Assembly (NCBI GenBank): GCA_026120185.1
Contig: JANUWF010001937.1
Location: forward strand, 496,001 to 560,000
Direction of reading: 5' to 3'
DNA from: Voacanga thouarsii
Taxonomy: Eukaryota > Streptophyta > Magnoliopsida > Gentianales > Apocynaceae
DNA length: 64,000 bases
The notes beneath the pieces were generated by a model, which made no database searches, had not been told where the DNA came from, and saw nothing but the letters and a program-made list of their open reading frames with translations. This document shows, piece after piece, positions 58,658 to 64,000 of this stretch (positions are counted from its first letter, which is position 1; each line of letters opens with the position of its first letter). A program made the translations under genes and the position numbers.

Positions 58658-60181
58658 TGTTAGGATTCGTAGATTTCTAAACACGAAAAACATCCACGAA
58701 TCCCTTTCGAGGATCCAAGCCAAACGATTAAGATCAATTTAGGAGTTACAAAATTACCTCTGTTCGTCGTAATTAAGACATTTGTCTTCCAGTTATTTTG
58801 CATACATGCAACTCCAACGATCACCAGATGCTGCAATGTGCAAACGCCCTCTATCGAATACACATGGCGAATCAGCTCGTTACCCAGGAGTGTTAGCACC
58901 TAGGGTTTTGATAGGCTTAATTTTTTTTGGTAAAATTGAAGGCACGAATGTTTTGATAGAGAACTAATTTAAGAAGACGGCTAGGGTTTTCTTTTTAAAA
59001 TCACTCGAACCTCTTGGAGTCCAACTCTCATAATATTTTATTATATTTTATTTTAAATTCAAATAAAATTAAAACTAATATGATAAGATTCTGCCATTAT
59101 CTCGGTAATTTAACTAATTAATTTTCTGAGTAAGATTTTTATAATTTGGACATCCTCCAAATACATCGAATGTGGACCTATTTTTAGATTCATTGTAACT
59201 GGTCATTTTTCTAGGTTTAATAAACCTAAACGTATTTCAAGATACATCGAACCTGGTTATTAGAAATATAACCTAACGTGTTCGCTTAATATGTGACCTT
59301 ATAGGTTCATTTAACACTGGTAACATGCCCAAATCACATTTAAATGGCTCACAAGTTATAAACGATTTCTAACAAAATATTATAACTATCTAGGTTAAAT
59401 TAAAGATCAATGATCTCTTTGAACTAAACCATAACTTTATATATAGTCCTTTTGTCACACGATATCCAGATTAAGCATAAGGCACGGGGCATATCATCCT
59501 TATTAAGCTTAATCAACTATTTCTTGATCTCATAGTAGACTATTCAAATAAATGATATCAATATCTCAAATTGATATATTTGAGCACATCCATGCATTTT
59601 AATAGTCTAACTTATCAAGGGGTCCATTGACATCTCTCCCAAATTTGAGAGGGATAAATTCCTTTAATATCAATCATATTCCTCTCCCTAGTTTATTCTA
59701 TATCCAACCGTGATCTAATTTATTATCTGGTTAAAGACAACTTTAGACAACATCAAAATATAGAATTTATTAGGTAGGAAACTATGATGAATTCAGGTCG
59801 AAGGATTTCTAATATTATTATGGCTAGAAAGTACTTATGACATGTTCCATGAAGTACTCTCATAGTAGGTCATGTCTAATACAATGTTCTCTAATATTTT
59901 TTATGTTTTGACTTGATATCACATATATCCATGACCAGTAAAATATAGCCATCAAGTCATAAACATACTAATCTTAATTTATTATTGTTCCACTAATAAT
60001 AATCGATCATGGACAATTTAAGAATAGTCATTGTATTTGTTATAGGGTTTTACTATCAAGTTACGTACTTGATGACCACAAAACTAAATGCAATATTCAT
60101 AGAAAGAAATGCCTCATATTATTGCATAATACATAATGACAAGAATATAAGTACAAATTGTTTTAAGGTATATCCCTAACA
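58658..60181 (-). repeat. Copia-4 3' LTR
   Basis: On the plus strand it runs TGTTAGGATTCG to CCCTAACA, bounded on the right by 'atttctcacttgtac', the minus-strand purine tract GTACAAGTGAGAAAT. The left flank is TCAAA; the other flank of the element is not in the window. 1524 bp, no coding. Confidence 0.7.
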
Positions 60182-62917
60182 ATTTCTCACTTGTACTAAG
60201 ACCAATTTGACATAAATCATAATCCCATTGATCCAGTATGACTATTATGTTTAGACGATGGGAGAGGCTTTATCATTGGATCTGCAACATTGTCATCAAT
60301 TGATACCTTGCATACTTTTACATCTCCTCTATCAACAATTTCTCAAATAAGATGAAAACATCTAACTATATGTTTGGATCGTTGATGTGATCTTGGTTCC
60401 TTAGTTTGTGCAATGGCTTCATTGTTGTCACAATAAAGTTCCACTGGGTTCACAATACTAGGAACTACATCTAGTTCTATAATGAACTTTTTGATCCAAA
60501 CTGCTACTTTAGCTGCAGTTAAGGTAGCTACATACTCAACTTCTATAATAGAATCAGCCACAGTGTCTTGCTTTAAACTTTTCCAACTTTCAGCACCTCC
60601 ATTCAAACAAAATAGAAAATCTGGTTACGATCTGTAATCATCTATGTCGGACTGAAAACTAGCATCAGTGTAACTATTTACAACTAACTCGCCTTCTTGT
60701 CCTCCATAAATTAAGAACATATCTTTAATTCTTCTTAAGTACTTCAATATTTTCTTGACAGCAGTCTAGTGTGGCTCTCCAGGATTTGACTAGAAATTGC
60801 TCGTTATGCTTAATGCATATAAGACATCGGGTCGAGTACATAACATAGCATACATGATAGATTCTATAGCGGAAGCGTATGGTATCTTGTTCATGTGCTC
60901 TTCTTCTTCTTTCATGGAAAAAATTTGAGTTTTGCTGAGCTTAATGCTATGTGAAATTAATAAGAATCATCTCTTAAAGTCTTGCATACTAAACCTTTTC
61001 AGTACCTTGTCAACTTGCGCACTTTGACGTAAGCCAATTAGCTTTCTAGATCTTTCTCTATAGATCTGTACACTTAAAATATAGGTAGCTTCACCTAAAT
61101 CTTTCATTGAGAAACAATTTCCCATCCATGTCTTTAAACTTTGTATTGTTGGGATGTCATTTTCAATGAGTAAGATGTTATCAACATAAAGTACTAAAAA
61201 GATTATTGCATTCCCACTACTTTTCTTATAGACACAAGGCTCATCTTCATTTTTGATAAAGTTAATTCTTTAATTACTTCATCAAAATGAAGATTCCAGC
61301 TTCGAGATGCTTACTTCAATCCATAAATGGATCTTTAAAGCTTGCACACTTTATTAGAATTCAAAAGATCCTCAAAACCCTCAAGTTGTATTATGTACAC
61401 ATCCTCGAGTAAGTTTCTATTAAGGAACGCGATTTTGACATCCATTTGCCAAATGTCATAATCATAATATGCTGTTATGGTAAGAAGAATTCTAATAGAT
61501 TTAAGCATTACAACTGGTGAAAATATTTCATCATAGTTTATACCAAGAGTTTGTCTATAACCTTTTGCTACCAGTCGTGCTTTGTAACTATGCACATTTC
61601 CCTCCATGTCTATTTTCTTTTTGAAAACCCATTTACACCTAATGATTTTTTAACCTTTAGGTGGATTAACCAAAGTCCAGACTTGATTATCATACATGGA
61701 TTGCATCTTAGACTTCATAGCCTCTAGCCATTTTCCAGAGTCAAAACTCTTAATGGCTTCTTGATAGGAAGTGGGCTCATCATTAACCATGAGCTCCACA
61801 TTGTGATCATCAGTAATGAGGAATTCATATCTCTTAGATTGTTGACAAACCCAATCAGATCTGCAAGGTCCTTATTCTATAGAAGTAGGCTTATCTTGGA
61901 CTTATAAGCCATCTAATCGAGGTTCATTATTTTGTTCAGATACTAATTGTGGCTCTTAAATCTCATTAAGATGTATTTTACTCCAATTGATTCTTTTGGA
62001 AATAAATTCCTTTTCAAGAAAGAATCCATTTCGTGCAACAATTACTCTATTTTCTTTTGGGAGATAAAATTGATATCCTTTAGTTTCCTTAGGATACCAC
62101 ACAAATATGTATTTATCTGATTTGAGTGCAAGTTTATCAGACAATAGACGCTTTACATAAACTTCGCAACCCCAAATATTGAAAAATGACAAATTAGGTC
62201 ATCTCCCAGTCCATATCTCATATGGCTTTTTTTGAACCAATTTAGATAGAACCCGATTTAGTATGAATGCAGCAGTCTCTAGGGTAGAACCCCAAAAGGA
62301 GATTGGAAGATCAATTTGACTCATCATAGATCGAACCATATCTAAAAAAGTTCGATTTCTCAGTTCAAATACACCATTCCAGTAAGGTATTCCAGGTGGA
62401 GTTAATTGGGACATAATTCCACAATTCTTAAGATGCTCATCAAACTCGTGAATTAAATATTCACCACCTCGATATGATCGAAGTGTTTTGATACTTTTGC
62501 CAAGCTGATTTTGTACTTCATTTTGAAATTCTTTGAATTTTTGGAATGATTCAGATTTATGTTTCATCAGATATAGTTAGCCATATCTGCTAAAATCATC
62601 TGTAAATGTAATGATATACTAAAATCCTCCTTTAGCATGTGTATTCATTGTCTACATACATCAGTATGTATTAGGCCCAATAAATTAGTTGCCCTTTCAT
62701 TTTGTCCCTTAAAAGGTGCCTTAGTTATTTTTCCTAATAAACAAGAATAACATGTTTCGTAAGATTCTAAATCAAACAAATTAGAAGCTCATCATTATGA
62801 AGCCTTGTAATGTGTTTCTCATTTATATGGTCCAAACGACAATGCAGAATTAAGTCTAATTTAAATCGTTGGATTTCAATCTCTTAGTATTAATATTATA
62901 GATAGACTTGTTCAAAG
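60182..62917 (-). pseudogene. Copia-4 polyprotein relic (RNase H, reverse transcriptase, integrase)
   Basis: Minus-strand order from right to left: degraded pre-integrase (about 62650-62900), integrase at 62199-62567 ('KTLRSYRGGEYLIHEF', where the second catalytic aspartate has become tyrosine, and 'WNGVFELRNRTFLDMVRSMM', with the glutamate kept) and its C-terminal part at 61956-62192. Reverse transcriptase follows at 61335-61607 ('YKARLVAKGYRQTLGINYDE', 'SIRILLTITAYYDYDIWQMD') with a YVDN/YVDD-like block near 61170, then RNase H around 60343-60930 ('EVEYVATLTAAKVAVWIKKF', 'LYCDNNEAIAQTKEPRS'). Stops and shifts throughout. Gag and protease are missing because another LTR cuts in at 62918. Confidence 0.82.
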
Positions 62918-64000
62918 TGTTGGATTGTATGCCGTTTTAGACTAGATTTCTGATGTAAAATCGAATATTTTAATAAAAGAATTTATTTTCAGAATTTGTT
63001 TGTGAATTTACTTTTTGTTTGTGCACAATTTTTGTTTAGAACAGACCCATTGTGTTTAAATAAGTGATCCATATGAATGGCGGTCTTTCACAGTAAGGTA
63101 TGGATCACGGGTTATTTAACACATAAACATTTGTTCTTAACCTATTGATGAGACTGGGAATCTCATCATTTTTAGGTTATTATGTTATGAATTCCAAATG
63201 GGAAATGGCTTACCTTTAACTAGTGAGTAGTCCACTCACTTCATGACATAAGCGTATTTCGAATACGTAGGATAGGATCTGTAGTAGTGATTTCTAAAAG
63301 TACTATATGATAGAAACCTAGACTACTACCGCTACAACGTGGACTAGTACTCTACGACTTGAGTATGAGTTGGTGGTCTGACGAAGCTGGAAGCATATGC
63401 TTTGATATGCTATAGTTGAGGTTCTATAGTAGAACCAATATACTTGTGTATTGGGTATATGTAACTAGTTAGTTAAAACAGACTTATACAAGATAGTTTC
63501 TGTACTATATCACCCCTTGTGGTTGTCCGAATGGTCTAAAATGTCCAGGGCCCTAGGAAACATGACTCGGATGTTTGCTTTAGGGTAGCTCCCTTGGAAA
63601 GCGAAAAAACTCCAGGAAGTCGTAGATCATTAGACTAGAAGCCTAAGGATGGTAGATGTCATTTAGAGAGGTGTTAGTACACTTTTTCCTCTCTAAATGT
63701 ATGGCGATGTGTAGAGGGGTATTTTAGTCATTTCACCTGTAGGTCAGAGACTTTGCTAACGCAGCATTGTCCTTGGGGTCAATATTTCCTTATGGTGATA
63801 TTATGAAATATTTAAAATGCAAAATACAGCTATTTATATGGCAATGGTATTTTGGTCATTTTAGTAGCCAATGTGGTGTGTCTTTTGGTCCCTAGTATAG
63901 ACCGTGAGTCCTAATTAAATGCCAGCTAAAGAATTGATCTTAAAGTAAATGAAATTTATTTTATTTAAATAGCCTGATTTAATTATTGGGCTAGAGTAAA
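62918..64000 (+). repeat. Start of a copia-3-family LTR, + orientation
   Basis: Starts TGTTGGATTGTATG and follows, base for base with scattered differences, the minus-strand sequence of the copia-3 LTR (34947-36754), for example 'agactagatttctgat', 'aaataagtgatccatatg', 'gtggactagtactctacgac'. It continues past the window end, so it is either a solo LTR or the 5' LTR of a second copia-3-type element inserted in copia-4. Confidence 0.85.

Noticed and set aside
1..64000. CRISPR array, operon or bacterial origin
   Set aside because: Spliced genes, plant transposon families and poly(A) LINE tail show plant nuclear DNA; the tandem arrays seen are microsatellites or LTR repeats.

Overview
The window is plant nuclear DNA, almost certainly from a eudicot. 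It is AT-rich and packed with nested Ty1/copia retrotransposons, a CACTA (En/Spm) DNA transposon, long LTRs and MITE-like elements. I recognise one intact host gene: an 18-exon oxidosqualene cyclase at 50384-57176 (+), 756 codons, carrying the MLCYCR signature typical of lupeol synthases. No genus can be named from the sequence alone; the cyclase looks asterid-like, and that is only an impression.

Layout, left to right. 1-4144: right part of a long LTR-like repeat ending GGGTATTACA. 4145-20400: a decayed copia element (copia-1, +) split by a CACTA transposon at 4513-15271 (15-bp inverted ends, GAA target duplication). The CACTA is itself split by a long LTR-like insertion at 11336-14508. 20547-38790: a 5'-truncated copia (copia-2, +), split by a complete but defective copia on the minus strand (copia-3, 23164-36754, target duplication GCTAT). 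Copia-3 is split in turn by a 4.4-kb solo LTR at 28611-32996 (target duplication CATGT). 39560-40621 plus 45828-45871: the 3' end of a LINE with a poly(A) tail, split by a young copia element at 40622-45827 (367-bp LTRs identical by eye, target duplication GATTT).

That young element is the most remarkable object here. Between its gag remnant and its integrase tail, where zinc knuckle, protease and most of integrase should be, it carries an antisense copy of an RKD gene (an RWP-RK transcription factor of the class tied to egg-cell and embryo identity) at 41662-43059 (-). The copy keeps three GT-AG introns and its own upstream DNA. Apart from one N-terminal frameshift, it reads as a 342-codon protein from an internal ATG. 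The carrier has lost its own essential domains, so its recent insertion must have used enzymes supplied in trans.

45872-50040 is AT-rich intergenic DNA with three MITE-like elements; the last ends about 150 bp before the likely TATA box of the cyclase. 57177-58340 is AT-rich downstream DNA. From 58340 to the window end are a possible hAT terminus, a degraded minus-strand copia (copia-4) with one LTR at 58658-60181, and from 62918 the start of another LTR of the copia-3 family in the opposite orientation.

There are no tRNA or rRNA genes, CRISPR arrays or operons. The cyclase acts alone here: no P450, acyltransferase or glycosyltransferase gene of a triterpene cluster lies in the window.
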